DNA of 64,000 nucleotides from Tetragonia tetragonoides (GCA_038025085.1 CM076141.1:18168001-18232000), one strand, 5' to 3'; counted from the stretch's first letter, positions 46,101-58,015 are shown. A program made the numbers and translations. The notes: generated by a model from the letters alone, not told the origin.

Positions 46101-47139
46101 TTTAGAAGAAGGTTAGTGGGAGCGTTGTGGTATTCTTGGTCTTATATGTGGACGACATATTACTGATTGGAAATGATATTTATACACTTCAGTCAGTCAA
46201 GGCCTTTTTGGGAAAGTGTTTCTCAATGAAAGACATGGGAGAGGCAACCTATATCTTGGGGATTAGGATTTATAGAGATAGATCAAAAAGACTCTTGGGC
46301 TTAAGCCAGAGTACCTATATAGATAAGGTGTTGAAAAGGTTCAACATGCAAGATTGCAAGAAAGGTAATCTTCCCATGTCACATGGCATAACTCTTAGCA
46401 AGACTCAGTGTCCTTCGACACAAGATGAGCGAGATCGCATGAGTAGAATTCCTTATGCTTCTGCTACTGGTTCTATCATGTATGCCATGATGTGTACTCG
46501 TCCTGGCGTTGCTTGTGCTTTGAGCATGACGAGTAGATACCAATCTAATCCAGGTGAAAGTCACTGGGTCGCAGTCAAGAGCATCCTCAAGTACTTGAGA
46601 AGGATTAAGGATGTGTTTCTTGTCTATGGTGGTGAAGAGGAACTCACTGTAAGTGGTTACATTGATGCAAGCTTCCAAACGGATAAGGATTATTCCCGAT
46701 CGCAATAAGGATTTGTATTCATCTGAATGGAGGTGTAGTTAGTTGGAAGAGTTCCAAACAAGATACAGTTGCTGATTCTACAACATAAGCCGAGTATATT
46801 GATGCTTCTGAAGCAGCAAAAGAAGCTGTGTGGAGTTGAAAATTCATCATTGAACTTGGGGTGATACCTAATAGTTCGAATCCAATGGACCTTTATTGTG
46901 ACAGTAATGGGGCCATTGCACTGGCGAAGGAACCTAGGGATCATCAGAAAACTAGGCATATACTCAGACGTTACCATTTGATACAAAGCTTTGTACAAAT
47001 GAGAGATGTCAAGGTGTGCAGAGTATCATCGGAAATGAACATTGATGATCCGCTGACTAAGCCTCTACCACAGGATAAGCATGAGAGTCATACTATTACA
47101 CAAGGACTTAGATTCATGAATGATTGGTCTCTTTCATAG
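43154..47139 (+). pseudogene. copia gag-pol polyprotein, inactivated
   Basis: The start ATG at 43154 begins a gag with FLDWY. In order: zinc knuckle CFYCNALGHWKRNC (about 43928), protease WVLDTGCGAHMC (DTG active site), pre-integrase YLWHCRLGH with CESCLLGK, integrase HTDVCGPL..TDDFSRYG..SDRGGEY, reverse transcriptase with YVDDILL (about 46148), and RNase H with YCDSNGAIALAK. In-frame stops occur at 43244, 45008, 45128, 45392, 45434, 46103, 46706, 46786 and 46837, and one base is missing near 46720. Several stops are one C-to-T step from Gln or Arg codons. The gag-protease-integrase part is open from 43250 to 45010. Catalytic motifs remain readable, so decay is mostly by point changes. Confidence 0.93.
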
Positions 47140-47887
47140 TGGGAGGTTTATTTTGTGAGTTATGTTCGATTTATTTATTGCTGTCCCAATGAATAATTTA
47201 TATGATGTAGATCATCAAGTATGTGACTTGATTGTGAGACTCTATTGTTATAAATATAATTATTCTAATTGTCCGTAGTCAGTTATCATTATTTGTGGGA
47301 ATTTGATAACTATTGAGACTATCATGTGGATTGATTGATGACCAAGTTTCACAGGTCATAATTATGAGATATGAAATTGATCACATGGATAAATGTTAGA
47401 GAACATTGCATTGGACCGACCCATTTCAAAAACATTGAAAGGATTGTTATATAAGTGTCATCAATGTTTTTCATATGCAACTTTTAATTTGATCCTTTGA
47501 CCTGAACTCACCATGGTTTCCTACATGATGTTTAGCATATCTTGATATTATCAAACGTTAATCCTTAATCGGATGACTATAAAGATAATTGAATGATGTG
47601 TTGTAAGTCATGCGGAGGAATGTGAGTGAGCAAGATGGGATTTGTCACTCTCATATAACGGGAGTAAGATATATGTGGGCCCCTCGATGAGTTTAAACTG
47701 TGAAATGCATGGCCGTGCTCAAATGGATTGAAAGTCAATCGTATGTTTTAAACAGTTTAACTGCGGAATCGAGAAAGTCATAATAGAACTATATAGGGAT
47801 GACACTACTCCTTTCTTATGATCAATTTAGGTATCACATGACAAAGGGATCATCGATGTATGATTAGCTATAGTGCAAGTGGGAGAT
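47140..47887 (+). other. Non-coding region between pol and 3' LTR
   Basis: About 750 bp of AT-rich sequence inside the copia element. No ORF. It ends with AGTGGGAGAT, the presumed polypurine tract, directly before TGTTGGATG. Confidence 0.7.
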
Positions 47888-48491
47888 TGTTGGATGTGTC
47901 CTATGAAATAATCATAAGAATTAATAATCGCATTATTGGTTGGACTATGCAAACCGATCTTTACTTAATATGGGTAATCAAAACGTTTTGCTAGAAACCA
48001 ATTACGGTTTGTGGGCCCGAAAAGAGTTTTGGACTTACTGCCACATTAAAGTAAACCAGCAGGGTCGCACACTTAACAAGCTCATTTTATTAGAAGGGTC
48101 TAATTCGGACTAGGCCCATTACACACTTAACCTAATCAGCCCTCCTGCCTCCCTATATATATCGTGACTTCTGATCAGTTAGGGTCACACGTGATAATCA
48201 GTTTTCACGAAACCCGAACTGTGTGTCATTAGAGTAAGGAGAGAACGGAGGTTGTGAACGGGATCGCTGTACTAGCATACTGACGTGTGGATTCGAGCCT
48301 GTGTGTGGATACCAGTTGAGGCACGACATCTGACGTGTTCATCCATACCCAACCACTGTTCATCCAACCAGCGACCAAGGAGTGAGGTAGGATTTTGATT
48401 TGATATTTAATTACAGTAATCACATGTTTTCTAGGTTAATCGAATTTCTATTATGCATGTATGATCATGTTAATGGTTAGAAATTCCTTCA
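47888..48491 (+). repeat. 3' LTR of the copia element
   Basis: 604 bp, TGTTGGATGTGTCC to ATTCCTTCA, followed by the target duplication GTGAC. It retains the 54-bp segment (about 48077-48130) lost from the 5' LTR. Confidence 0.95.
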
Positions 48492-48496
48492 GTGAC

Positions 48497-49463
48497 TCTA
48501 AATGTTTAATGCGCGCGTGACCGTAGATAATAATAATATAGATTTCTAAGATGAAATAACACGCCACAGTCTGGATCGTCCAAGCTTGGGAAAATTGGGC
48601 GAAACGTAGTAGAGCGATTAAAAAGTAAGCCCTTAAGTGATTATACGCATTACATTCTGTTGGACCAAAGATCTCCACGCTCAGTATTGGTTAAGAAAAG
48701 TATTTTAGTTAGAATATAAGTCTAGGTTATGTAAAGTATTGTTGAGCAAGTAAAGCAAATTATATTGTTAAGATAATATTGAGTAGTAGTTTCCTAATTG
48801 TATTAGGAGTCAAGTTAGGTTAAAAAGACCTAGTTGTGGCCTATATAAAGAGGTCATAGAAGAAGGTAAAAGTATGATGAAAGTGATCGAGGGGTTTGTC
48901 CCCGACTCCATCAGTCCAGCCAGGTGCTCTGGGATGTTCCCGTCACCATGTTCAGTATGTCGAGCTAATGTATAGTACAGTTTAGCCCGTGGTTTTTTAT
49001 CCCTCAAGATCAAGGAGGGGTTTTCCACCTTAATATCTTGTGTTCTTTAGAGTTATGCTTCCGCGTGCGTTATAGTCTGGTTAGAGTCCACATCTAGAGG
49101 TCTCTAAGTAAAGAGAAAAGCCCAACACATTCCTTTCCGGGATACAAAAGAGTCATTCCGATACTTTCTATAATTGATTACATTTCATGCTCTCTAGCGG
49201 TCTTTTGAAGTGATAAAACTATTTTCAAATGTTTGAGGGTCACTCCCCTCGATTTGTAATGTAGGTTTAAAGGGTCACTTCTACTCTGCCGTATAGGGTC
49301 ATTTATATTGTTGAGGGTTAACAGGGCCACTTTCTTCCAGTTTGCATCAGGGTCACATTTTTACGTATCCGGGGTCACTTTTTTGTTATCGAACGTCATT
49401 TTTTTATTATCTAGTGTCACATTTTACTTATTTAGAGTCACTTGTAGTTTTCATCGAATGTAT
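48497..49463 (+). repeat. GGGTCAC repeat with solo LTR
   Basis: The sequence around the solo LTR (TTTCTAAGATGAAATAACA, GGATCGTCCAAGC, TGATTATACGCATTACATTC, ACATTTCATGCTCTC, then GGGTCAC words) is repeated at about 52645-53100 without the LTR. Confidence 0.8.
48653..49132 (+). mobile_element. Solo LTR with target duplication CATTC
   Basis: The LTR is 48658-49127 (470 bp), TGTTGGACCAAAGATC to AAGCCCAACA, flanked by CATTC (48653-48657 and 49128-49132). TATATAAA at 48842-48849 gives plus orientation. The related sequence at about 52755-52780 has the uninterrupted target (ACGCATTACATTCCCTTCCGG), an empty site that confirms both ends. Confidence 0.95.
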
Positions 49464-49703
49464 CAGGCAATGCCATGGGTTCGAATCCCCATTCCCCTCA
49501 ATGCCTTGTGTCTGCTAGCTTCTAGTAACTATACTAGCCTCTTGTTGGTGGCTTGGTGCTACGTTGAGGGGGCCAGTGCTTGCGTTGGTTGTTCAGCTAG
49601 TCTGATAGGTTCTCTATTGAACACGAGAGTCCGAACATGACGTAGAAGGGGTGCCTCGGTCGCCATTCACTTCCACCCTCTTTTAACGAACGAGCAAAAA
49701 AAT
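49464..49703 (+). mobile_element. SINE, 5' truncated
   Basis: Starts within the tRNA-like head (CATGGGTTCGAATCCCC) and follows the body of the 38054-38329 SINE (GTGTCTGCTAGCTTCTAGTA, GTGCTACGTTGAGG, TTGTTCAGCTAGTCTGATA), ending in an A-rich tail. Confidence 0.8.
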
Positions 49704-50770
49704 AAGAGATCTGCAATGCAGGTTTCAAGTGTTACTTCTACTGTACAATAATCGCGAGCAAAAAAAGAAGTTTTGTTCTAGAAGGCATTCGTAATATTCG
49801 TTTTGTTCTATCGTAGTTGTTCTATTCTCTTGCACAGTAAATATTTAGTCACTTCACCCTAGTCGAAGGTAATAAACTTAGTATTATCTAGGGTCACTGA
49901 ACGATAATGTCATAATAATGTTCATAACATGTGTATAGCTCATAATTTCATAGTAAAGTTGATTTAACTACTTAGTGATATTATTATTATCTACGGCCAC
50001 GCGCGCTTTAAACATTTGGAGTCACTTCACTCAAGTCGAAGGTAATAAAATTAGTATTATCTAGGGTCACTTGACCATAATGTCATAGTAAAGATCATAA
50101 CATGAGTATAGATTACCCGTAGTCGTTACATGTTCTTGGCAGAGGTAAGCTCCATGTGGATCGCCATTTGAAGTGAATCAACATTCTTTAGTGCCGTGTT
50201 GGTACAATCAAATCAAGTTTCATGGTGGTATTTTGGTACAATTTAAAGAAACATTAACTGAAGCTGGTACACTATAATAATTCTTAAATGCATCCGTAAT
50301 ATTCGATTTGCTCTAACGTAGTTGTTCTGTTCATATTTCGCGGACAACTATATAAATTCTGTATACGTATTACTTCTTGCATAGGCGTCTACTATGCTTG
50401 TACTGAATGGCAAACCGTAATCATCATAGTTGCCTCCTGGCGTAACAATAATAAGAAAAACTAAGTGAAGTTAGTACAGTATAATAATCCTGTATTACAG
50501 ACATAATATCCATTTCGCTCTAGCCTAATAGTTCTGTTGATATTATCTGTAACTATTATAGTGTACCAACTTCACTTAATGTTTCTTAAAATTGTACCAA
50601 AATACCACCATGAAACTTGATTTGATTGTTCCATTATGTGGTAGTAAAGTTCATAATATGCATGGACGATATTCATTATTATATATATAAGGTCGGTCAC
50701 AAATCACAATCATCATATATCTTGGGACACTTCTACAGATTCTAGCGTCACTATATCTTATTGCATATTT
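49704..50770 (+). repeat. GGGTCAC repeats and a 78-bp inverted repeat
   Basis: Words such as TATCTAGGGTCACTGAACGA alternate with TATTCGTTTTGTTCTA repeats. The arms 50201-50278 and 50556-50632 are near-perfect inverted repeats (GGTACAATCAAATCAAGTTT and its mirror). No gene. Confidence 0.7.
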
Positions 50771-51100
50771 GCATTGATCATTGCAATCCATTAGTTATTT
50801 CATGTTTTGGTAGTGCAGATGGAACGCGTGATGATGGAGAGATCAGCCTTGGAATAGTAACTTCAACATTTTGTTTCATAGGAACCTCACATTATCATCC
50901 AATTAACTAATGCAGTTTTTTTGTTTTTTGGTTTTGCAAAGAAAACCTTCCTTCCTCTTTGGGCGTGGCTAAAGGGCACCTACTAACGTACGGCCCAGGA
51001 GGTTTGGTGTACAAATTGTAACTTGTTTGCCAGTGAGCCAACCACCTCTTGGGTATTAGTGCATTAGTTAATGATGTAGAACCAATTAATCTACAAATTA
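50771..51100. other. Gene-free stretch
   Basis: Sequence between the two repeat orientations. No ORF or element end recognised. Confidence 0.35.
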
Positions 51101-52340
51101 AGGAGACCCCATATAGTAATAAAGTGAACCTTTAAACACACATTCCAGAAGGTGTTAACAGTTATAAAGTATAGAATTGAATCCTCAGATTATTGTGACC
51201 ATGTACGTTATAAAGTTTAATGTACCGATAAAGTCACAGAAACAGGAAGAGGCCTAAACTTTATAACGTACATAATAAATGTATCTTCGACAAGAACAAA
51301 AAGACTCTAAATATTTTAAACGTGACCCTAGATTTAATAATATGACTATGTTATCAGATAAACTTTACTATGACAACATGGTTATGAACTAAAATAACAA
51401 TAATAAATGATGTTAAATTGTAATAAAGTGACCCTAAGTAATTAAAACATGAGCTTGTGTTTCAACAGTCGAGAATTCAGTCTATTTTGTTTTTTGCATG
51501 ATGTTGCCCCTCGTGTTGAGGTTTCACTCAATACAGTACTGTACACTCAATATATAGTCCAAATAAAAAAAAAAAAAAAAAAAAAGAGATTCAAGTTCTC
51601 GATCGAATAGCGTAAAAGCTGCATGATGGACGTCTTCGCCAACTTCCATCAAATTGTTCCGATAAAGTGAATTGGTTTATGTTCATACTAGCACACACTT
51701 ACCAAAGTACAGTATATACATAAAAGGGGCTGTTGCGATAGATATCTATGTTCACCCTTTGATTGTGACTCTACATAACTACAAAGTGACTCTGAGTACA
51801 AATGAAATTGTGTCACTTTCAACACAATTTCGATAGCAAGAACAAAGGAGTAGAGTTTTGGAAACTAGGTAAGCTGGTCACAGTTAACGAGGAAAAAGAA
51901 GATTACAGTGAATTGTCTTGTCTACTTTTACTTTTGAGAAAAGCTGGAATCATGATTATGGCGTAGAGAGTCTAGGAGAGTAGGGTGAGGCGGTGAGGCC
52001 TGCGGGTCTTCTTTGCGTAGATTTAATTTCTTTTTTGCTCTTCTATTGAGAGATCTTGTAATATATTCATTTCGTACATTTAGTTGTCTGTCGTTCCTTA
52101 GTTCTTGTTGATGCGGACGTATCTGTCCTGCCCCTGATCGACGATTGAACGACTATTTACAATACTCAACTATCTAGAAAACATTGTGAAGGTTAAAAGT
52201 TACCGAAATAACCCCTCTGAAATCTGATTCATCTGACCCCAAATAATAATAAAGTTACATCGCCCTGGAAATGTATTTATGACATTATCGTTCAGTGTCC
52301 TACGAGTATATAATAATAAAGTGGCCCTTGAAACATAAAT
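51101..52340 (-). repeat. GGGTCAC repeats in reverse orientation
   Basis: Here the core appears as AGTGACCC and GTGACCCTAGATTTAATAAT, i.e. the family reads on the minus strand. An A-run lies at 51567-51586. No gene is supported. Confidence 0.65.
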
Positions 52341-53480
52341 TAAAAAAGAAGTTTGTTTGATTTACAATATGAATCACCCACACGCCACATCCCTGTAATT
52401 ATAGTTTGTTTGATTTGGAATAGATGGAAAAGAAACAGATTCCCTAAAAGCCAGCTATCTAAATGTAGTGTGAGGTCCCCAAACTCCAAAGGGTTGAAAA
52501 TGGAAATGTGCTACAACATTACAAGTTCATAACTATAAAAATTCTAGAATGAATCCGTCATATTCGTTTTGTTCTAACATAGTTGTTCTGTACTTCTGCT
52601 CATATTTCGTGGACAACTGTATAAATTCTCTTGCACAGTATAATATAGATTTCTAAGATGAAATAACAAGCCACGGTCTGGATCGTCCAAGCGTGGGAAA
52701 ACTGAGCGAAGCATGGCAGAGCGACTAAAAAGTGAGCCTTTAAGTGATTATACGCATTACATTCCCTTCCGGGATACAAAAGTCATTGCGATACTTTCTA
52801 TAATTGATTACATTTCATGCTCTCTACCGGTCTTTTGAACTGATAAAACATAAAACTATTTTTAATGTTTGAGGGTCACTCTCCTCAATCTGTAATGTAG
52901 GTTTAAAGCGTTACTTCTATTGCAGTATAGGGTCACTTATAATGTTGAGGGTTCACAGGGCCACTTTCTTCCAGTTTGAATCAGGGTCACGTTTTACTTA
53001 TCCGGGGTAACTCTATTTTTATCGAACGTTATTTTTTTATTATGTAGTGTCACATTTTAGTTATTTAGAGTCACTTGTAGTTTTCATCGAATGTATAAGG
53101 CAAGGTCATGGTTTCGAATACCCATTCCCCTCAATGCCTTGTGTCTACTGCCTTTAGTAGGAGTATAATTTAGGGTCACTGAACCATAATATTAATCTGA
53201 TAATTAGATTTGGAATCAGGGTGCCTATATTATTTCAGGTCACAATAATCAAAGAGCGCAGGTATCTCTTTTTACTAATTTATTATCTTTGTAGGTTTCA
53301 CTTTTATAATACGAAGCGTAACATTACAACAGGGTCACAAACTCACATTCATGAAAAGGTGAACTCAGATATCACATTTGTCACTTCTAAAATTTTAAGA
53401 GTTACTTCATATAGTTATAGGAATACTTCTGTAATGTTTCGTATAGTGAACTCCCTTACGGATTAATTACGCAATGAATT
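52341..53480 (+). repeat. GGGTCAC repeats, forward, paralogue of 48.5-49.5 kb
   Basis: From about 52645 the sequence parallels 48527-49480 without the solo LTR and with a truncated SINE scrap at 53099-53150 (CATGGTTTCGAATACCC). GGGTCAC words continue to about 53400. Confidence 0.75.
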
Positions 53481-54644
53481 GAGTCCACAGACCCTCCCTC
53501 ACCTCCTCAGTCTACTGTCTTTCACCCTCTAAACGCCAAAATCAAGATTCCAACCCTTCTCTAAATTATCAGTAGACTAGACAATTCACTATAACGTTCT
53601 TTTTCCTCTATTTCTTTCTTCAATGACTCTAACCTGCTTACCTAGTTTAGCTAGTTACCAAAATAGTCAGTAGCAATCAAGTACACAAGTTGGACGAGAA
53701 AACAAAAAAAAAGTACACAAGTAGTTCATTTCATTTAAACAATTACACAAGTACATTACCGTATTATAGTAAGCTGTATCATCGTAGCTTGTCAAATATT
53801 TCACGTACACTTGTTTACTTTTTCACCTCTTACGGTGCTAGTCATATCAGGGTAGTGGGTATTGATGTACCAAAAATAGAGATGGTCGAGGAATCGACCA
53901 TCACTCCTTCTCAGGGCTCGGTCTCGACCTGGCACTTGGTCAAAATCTGCTCCAACTCACAGAACACCGATCTCCCATTCTAGGGGGACCTCGATCGAAG
54001 ACTTCCTCAAGCACAACTCGACATGTCTCGTAGACCCGAGAAATCAATTTGCCTATACGAGAGGTAAACTGGTCGATCAAAACGGACGCCAGTCTCATCG
54101 GGCTAAACTGGTCAAACGACCTAAGCCTTACTCTGGGCCTAACTGATCAGTCGATCTAAGCTTTACATTAGACTCAAAGGGCCCAAACAACCCAAGTCTA
54201 TCTGCAAACCGAATGGGTCAACAAACCTAATCTCTACACAAGCTTTACGTCTTGTGCCCAAATACTACGACAAATAGACACAAGCTTTACGTCTTGTGTA
54301 CAATTACAACCGGCCAACGCCTAACACTGCTCTACAACTAGGCTCACAAGGTCCACCGACCAAATAAGCCTCGCGCAAAAACATAACATCAAAAGGGTCG
54401 ACTGGTCAAGCCAGGACCTCGCAACAAAACGAAGCACACAATTCATTCAAACGACAAGTTATGAATAATGAAAGAGATCGAGAATAGAAAAAGTTGGTCC
54501 ATTTTCATTCCATTCATCCTTCAAAAAGTTATAGGCCTCATCAGGCCAATGCTAAAAAATTACAGGCCATTCAGGCCAACGTCACATTCAAAAAAAAAAT
54601 AAAAAAATAAAATAAGAGAACTGCTAGACTTTGAAACAATCCCA
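53481..54644. other. Gene-free stretch, retroelement-like right half
   Basis: From about 53880 GC content rises and words such as AACTGGTCGATC, AAGCTTTACGTCTTGTG and ACCTAAGCCTTACTC repeat. Read on the minus strand this follows the coiled-coil ORF and looks like its 3' UTR (AT-rich with GGCCTGTAATTTTTTAGC). No other gene. Confidence 0.4.
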
Positions 54645-55221
54645 TTAGGGGGCAAGTTCAAAAGCAAGTCGGTGACTATGCTCCTCTAGAAGGGCATGGT
54701 CACCACTGGCCCTCAGCAAAGTAGCCTTATGATGGGTAACCTCGTGACGAAGGTCCTTCAACCGAGCCTTCTCACTCTCGATTTCTTGTTTGATGGCCGC
54801 CACCCTCGATTCGGCCTCCTGGAGCTCGATGTCTAACTCCTGCATATTATGCTCGGTCACTGTCATCTTCTCAGACGCAGAAGAAAAGCGTGATCGATGG
54901 CTCTTCCTGGTAGCCAACACTTCATCCTTCAGAACCTCGATGGCAGCAGGATCAGGAAAAAATACTCCTGTTCAAGGGAGGAAGATAACCTCTCCTCCTT
55001 CGACTAAATCGAAGGGCATCAAGGGCGACACAGAGGTCGCATTTGCAGTGCTCCCCACTCTGGCGTTGCTCCGGAGACAGATGGGTAGAAGGACAGTCAC
55101 TTGGGCCGCCAGAAGGCTTGACCTTAGGCACCACTGGTACACCGCCCATCGTTATAGATGGACGAGGGGTAGATCGACCGCCAAGGTGAAGTCTACGACT
55201 CTTTGAAGCTGGAGAAGACAT
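54645..55221 (-). pseudogene. Coiled-coil protein fragment, frameshifted
   Basis: On the minus strand, ATG at 55221 begins MSSPASKSRRLHLGG, then a Pro-rich and Cys-containing stretch. The frame stops at about 54953, after which a frame offset at a six-T run (about 54957-54962) continues with FPDPAAIEVLKDEVLATRK. A clear coiled coil follows (ELDIELQEAESRVAAIKQEI, ESEKARLKDLRHEV), ending at 54645. A leader with CTCTCTCTAG and a minus-strand TATA box at 56171-56182 suggest it was a transcribed unit. The tail is similar in kind to that of plant-mobile-domain proteins carried by retrotransposons, but no mobile domain is visible here. Function unknown. Confidence 0.45.
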
Positions 55222-55517
55222 TTGAAACTAGACGACTTCGAGAATCTGCTTAAACTTAAAGAGCTAGAGAGAGAAAGTGAAAGCAAGAAGGTTAGTGCAA
55301 AAGAAATGATTTCCCCGCAACCCAAGGGGGTTAGTTATAATCTTCCCAAGGAAAACGAAGTGTCATTTTCCAAACCAGCGTCTAAGAGACGAAGAGTCTC
55401 AGAGCAAAACTGACACGTATAATATATAACTAATATCTCGAAATGGTGTGGCAGAACAACCCAACCGTCACATTTGTCAAGAGTAATTATTACAGGGATT
55501 ACAGGGAAGGGCAAAGA

Positions 55518-55786
55518 GGATGCGTTCTTTTCCACTGATTTTCACTGATTCTCAATGATTGAGTAAGGTCTTGCCACTGATTCTCACTGATTGAGTAAGG
55601 TCTTGCCACTGATTTCTACTTTTTTGGTAAGGTCTTACCATTGATTCTGTGAGTAGAAATGTTGGTCCTTCCACTGATTTACACTGATTGAGTAAGGTCC
55701 TCCCATTGATTCTCACTGATCGAGTAAGGTCTTACCACTTATTTTCACTGATTGAGTAAGGTCCAATAAGTGGAAAAGAACACACC
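55518..55786 (+). mobile_element. Tourist-like MITE, copy 5
   Basis: GGATGCGTTCTTTTCCACTG to AAGTGGAAAAGAACACACC. Inside are about seven units of the CACTGATTCTCACTGATTGA / GTAAGGTCTTGC kind, all in one direction, with TCTGTGAGTAG in the centre. It sits in the leader of the coiled-coil pseudogene. Target duplication unclear. Confidence 0.8.
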
Positions 55787-56220
55787 GAGACACTCAGAAG
55801 GGGAAGCCCGGGCGGAATCGGAGGAGCTAGATCACTCGAAGAATGAGGGCAAAGACTCCTCACACGACGGACAACATCCATGGCCAGACGAATCCCGACC
55901 GAAACATTCAGGGAAAACGGAATCCCCAATTCCTGGTCGGACCGTCTCAGGCGAACCATCATGCCCCGACGATACATCTATGGGCAAAGACATCGACATG
56001 AAAATAGAAATAAACACAAAAGACGAACTAAAAGTGCAGAAATAAAAAGGGCAAATCGAACAACGACGACAAGCAAGACATCGAAAAATTCACCGAAATC
56101 TCAAAAACTCACTTTCTCTCTCTAAAAAAGCAAATGGAAGAAATGAAGAGAAGAAAGTGAGGCGAAGAAAGGCTATTTATAGAAAAGAAAACTTAGAAAG
56201 GCAGATTGTCACTTCTAAAA
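55787..56220 (-). promoter_or_regulatory. Probable leader and TATA box of a retroelement unit
   Basis: CTATAAATAGCC on the minus strand (56171-56182) is followed downstream by a CT-rich leader. The plus-strand frames here (55770-56125) are shadows; both strands are open because of GC-rich codon-like composition. Confidence 0.35.
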
Positions 56221-56440
56221 TTTTAAGACTTACAGTACTATATACTATAGTTAAAGGATCACTTCTGTAATGTTTCAAGGTCATTATTTGAGAGTATTAT
56301 AGAGGAATAAGGTAATTGCCCATGATCTTTGCAGTTGCCCTCTTACACGCCTCTTGCTGATTGCCCTTCAACTGCTCACGTTTTCCCTCTTACTTTCAAA
56401 CTTATCAAGTTAATTCCCTCCTTTTAAACTACTTATACTA
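56221..56440. repeat. Short GGGTCAC-type stretch
   Basis: AAAATTTTAAGACTTACAG and GGATCACTTCTGTAATGTTT repeat sequence at about 53390-53440. Non-coding. Confidence 0.5.
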
Positions 56441-58015
56441 GTATTGTATTGCACGCGATGTGTCGTGGTTCGCACCTCGACAGCACAGGTTGCAGCGTCA
56501 CAGACATTCAGTGCTCGATCATGAGTGTCGCGGACAGGCACCATCAACTAGTCAGCTAGGTTGCGACTAGGTGTTATGTCCGGTCACAGGTGTCGGGCTC
56601 TAGAATGCCCGGACAAAGTGTGGAATTCGTCGGACAAGGATGAGCGCAGGAGTTCCTTGGGGGATAAGAACATCCATAGAGGAGTCGGTTGATGAGGAAC
56701 AAGGTTCGAGTTCCATCGAAGATTGAGTATGAAAGCTATGCAGCTTTGATGTTCACTCCCGTCAGTTGGGTTTAACCATATAAGACTCTTTAGGGGGTAG
56801 TAGGTGTTTGAGCTCTCCACCTCCCCTGGGTGCATTGATGGTTGGAAAACATCATGAAAATTAAGTAAGGTTCCTCGGAAGGGGGCAGGCTTGATGGCAT
56901 GTCAAAGGACAGCGTTGAGTCTCTTTGAGATAGAACATCTCAGGGACCTTATCGAGTAGCCGGCGGGCTCGATAGTGTGCATCATGCGCCGAGAGGAGGG
57001 TCGCTATTTTGAGACGGTTGCGGGACACTTTATCCGTGAACCTTATCAAGGGGATAAGATCCTCCATGAGGGCTTTCAGGAAGCCCGGTCAACGAGGGGC
57101 CGTATTGTATTAGCTGTGCTCTCGGGTTCTGGGACATCGGTACCACGGGATGGGCGACCCCGTGGGAACTTGTGGGACTTAAGGAGATACTTCCTAGTAT
57201 CCCTATGAAGGGAAGGATGTCCCGGGAAGGTTGCCTACTCGGTGAATGGGACATTACTCGATAAGGCATCGATGGCCGAGTCGGGGACAGTGATCCATGA
57301 ACGCGAGGTGTGCACTCATAGGTCGGCCTCCTATGAACTAAACGGGAGCGAACATGACTCCCGGTTTCTTAAAGGATCGGGAACTACTCGGAAGGAGCTC
57401 GAGTGCTCGGGACGAGGATAATTGCCCGGACAATAATCGAGACGCGCGCTCCAGATTTGACACGTTCGAGAGTACTTTGGGACTTGACATCTCGCAGGCC
57501 ACGTTGAGGCGAACATTGATCATGACCGATAAAGGAAATGAACACTCGATGGGAAGCCTCGGAGCCGGATGGCGTTCGAGGGCCATGTCCCAAAGGAGCT
57601 TGTTAGTGAGATCAGCGTCGGACGATGGTGAACAACGTTGTACGCATACAGGATACAATGTTGTCGAGACATGGGTTGAAGTCTGAAACAGGATGTTCGG
57701 TCGGACTAGAGTTAGGACAAGAGTGTCGGCACTAGTACGCGATGAGGGTCTGGAATATGGGTCAATCATGAAGCGGGATATCCGAGATGACCGGTTGGGC
57801 GAGTGTCGGGCTAATTAGCCGACACCAGGAAGCGACTAGTATTTGGAGAAAGAAATAACAGTGAAGTGAGCAAGCCCCGATAGGATGATTTGAGTTGCGA
57901 AGAGTTCAATGTGAGTCAGAATGGACAGAACCTCACGTGAAGGCTGGTCAAGACTCGTTGGAGTCTTGACGCCGTATAGTCATTCCGCAGTGAAAAATTT
58001 AGGACCGTAACACAA
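56441..58015. other. GC-rich, CpG-rich block, probably LTR or retroelement debris
   Basis: Sharply higher GC than the surroundings, with many CGG, TCGGG and GGACA words and open frames on both strands but no conserved protein motif. It ends at 58005-58012 with AGGACCGTAACA, a style common at LTR ends. I found no matching target duplication, so the element type is not settled. Confidence 0.4.

Larger units (their letters stand above)
41774..48496 (+). mobile_element. Complete Ty1/copia retrotransposon, degenerate
   Basis: Element 41779-48491 (6713 bp) with two LTRs, a Met-tRNA primer-binding site, gag-pol reading regions in copia order (gag, protease, integrase, RT, RNase H), a purine-rich stretch GTGGGAGAT before the 3' LTR, and GTGAC duplicated at 41774-41778 and 48492-48496. 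The 3' LTR is 55 bases longer than the 5' LTR. Nine stops and one frameshift disable the polyprotein, so it is non-autonomous. Confidence 0.95.

Noticed and set aside
55222..55413. 63-residue Lys/Glu-rich plus-strand frame
   Set aside because: Lies opposite the leader of the minus-strand coiled-coil unit, and its start abuts that unit's ATG; no homology recognised.
55770..56125. Charged plus-strand frames (91 and 81 residues)
   Set aside because: They overlap each other and the probable minus-strand leader; the Lys/Arg richness reflects base composition.
57338..57769. 143-residue minus-strand frame and overlapping 110-residue plus frame
   Set aside because: Both strands are open because of GC-rich composition; neither shows a domain.
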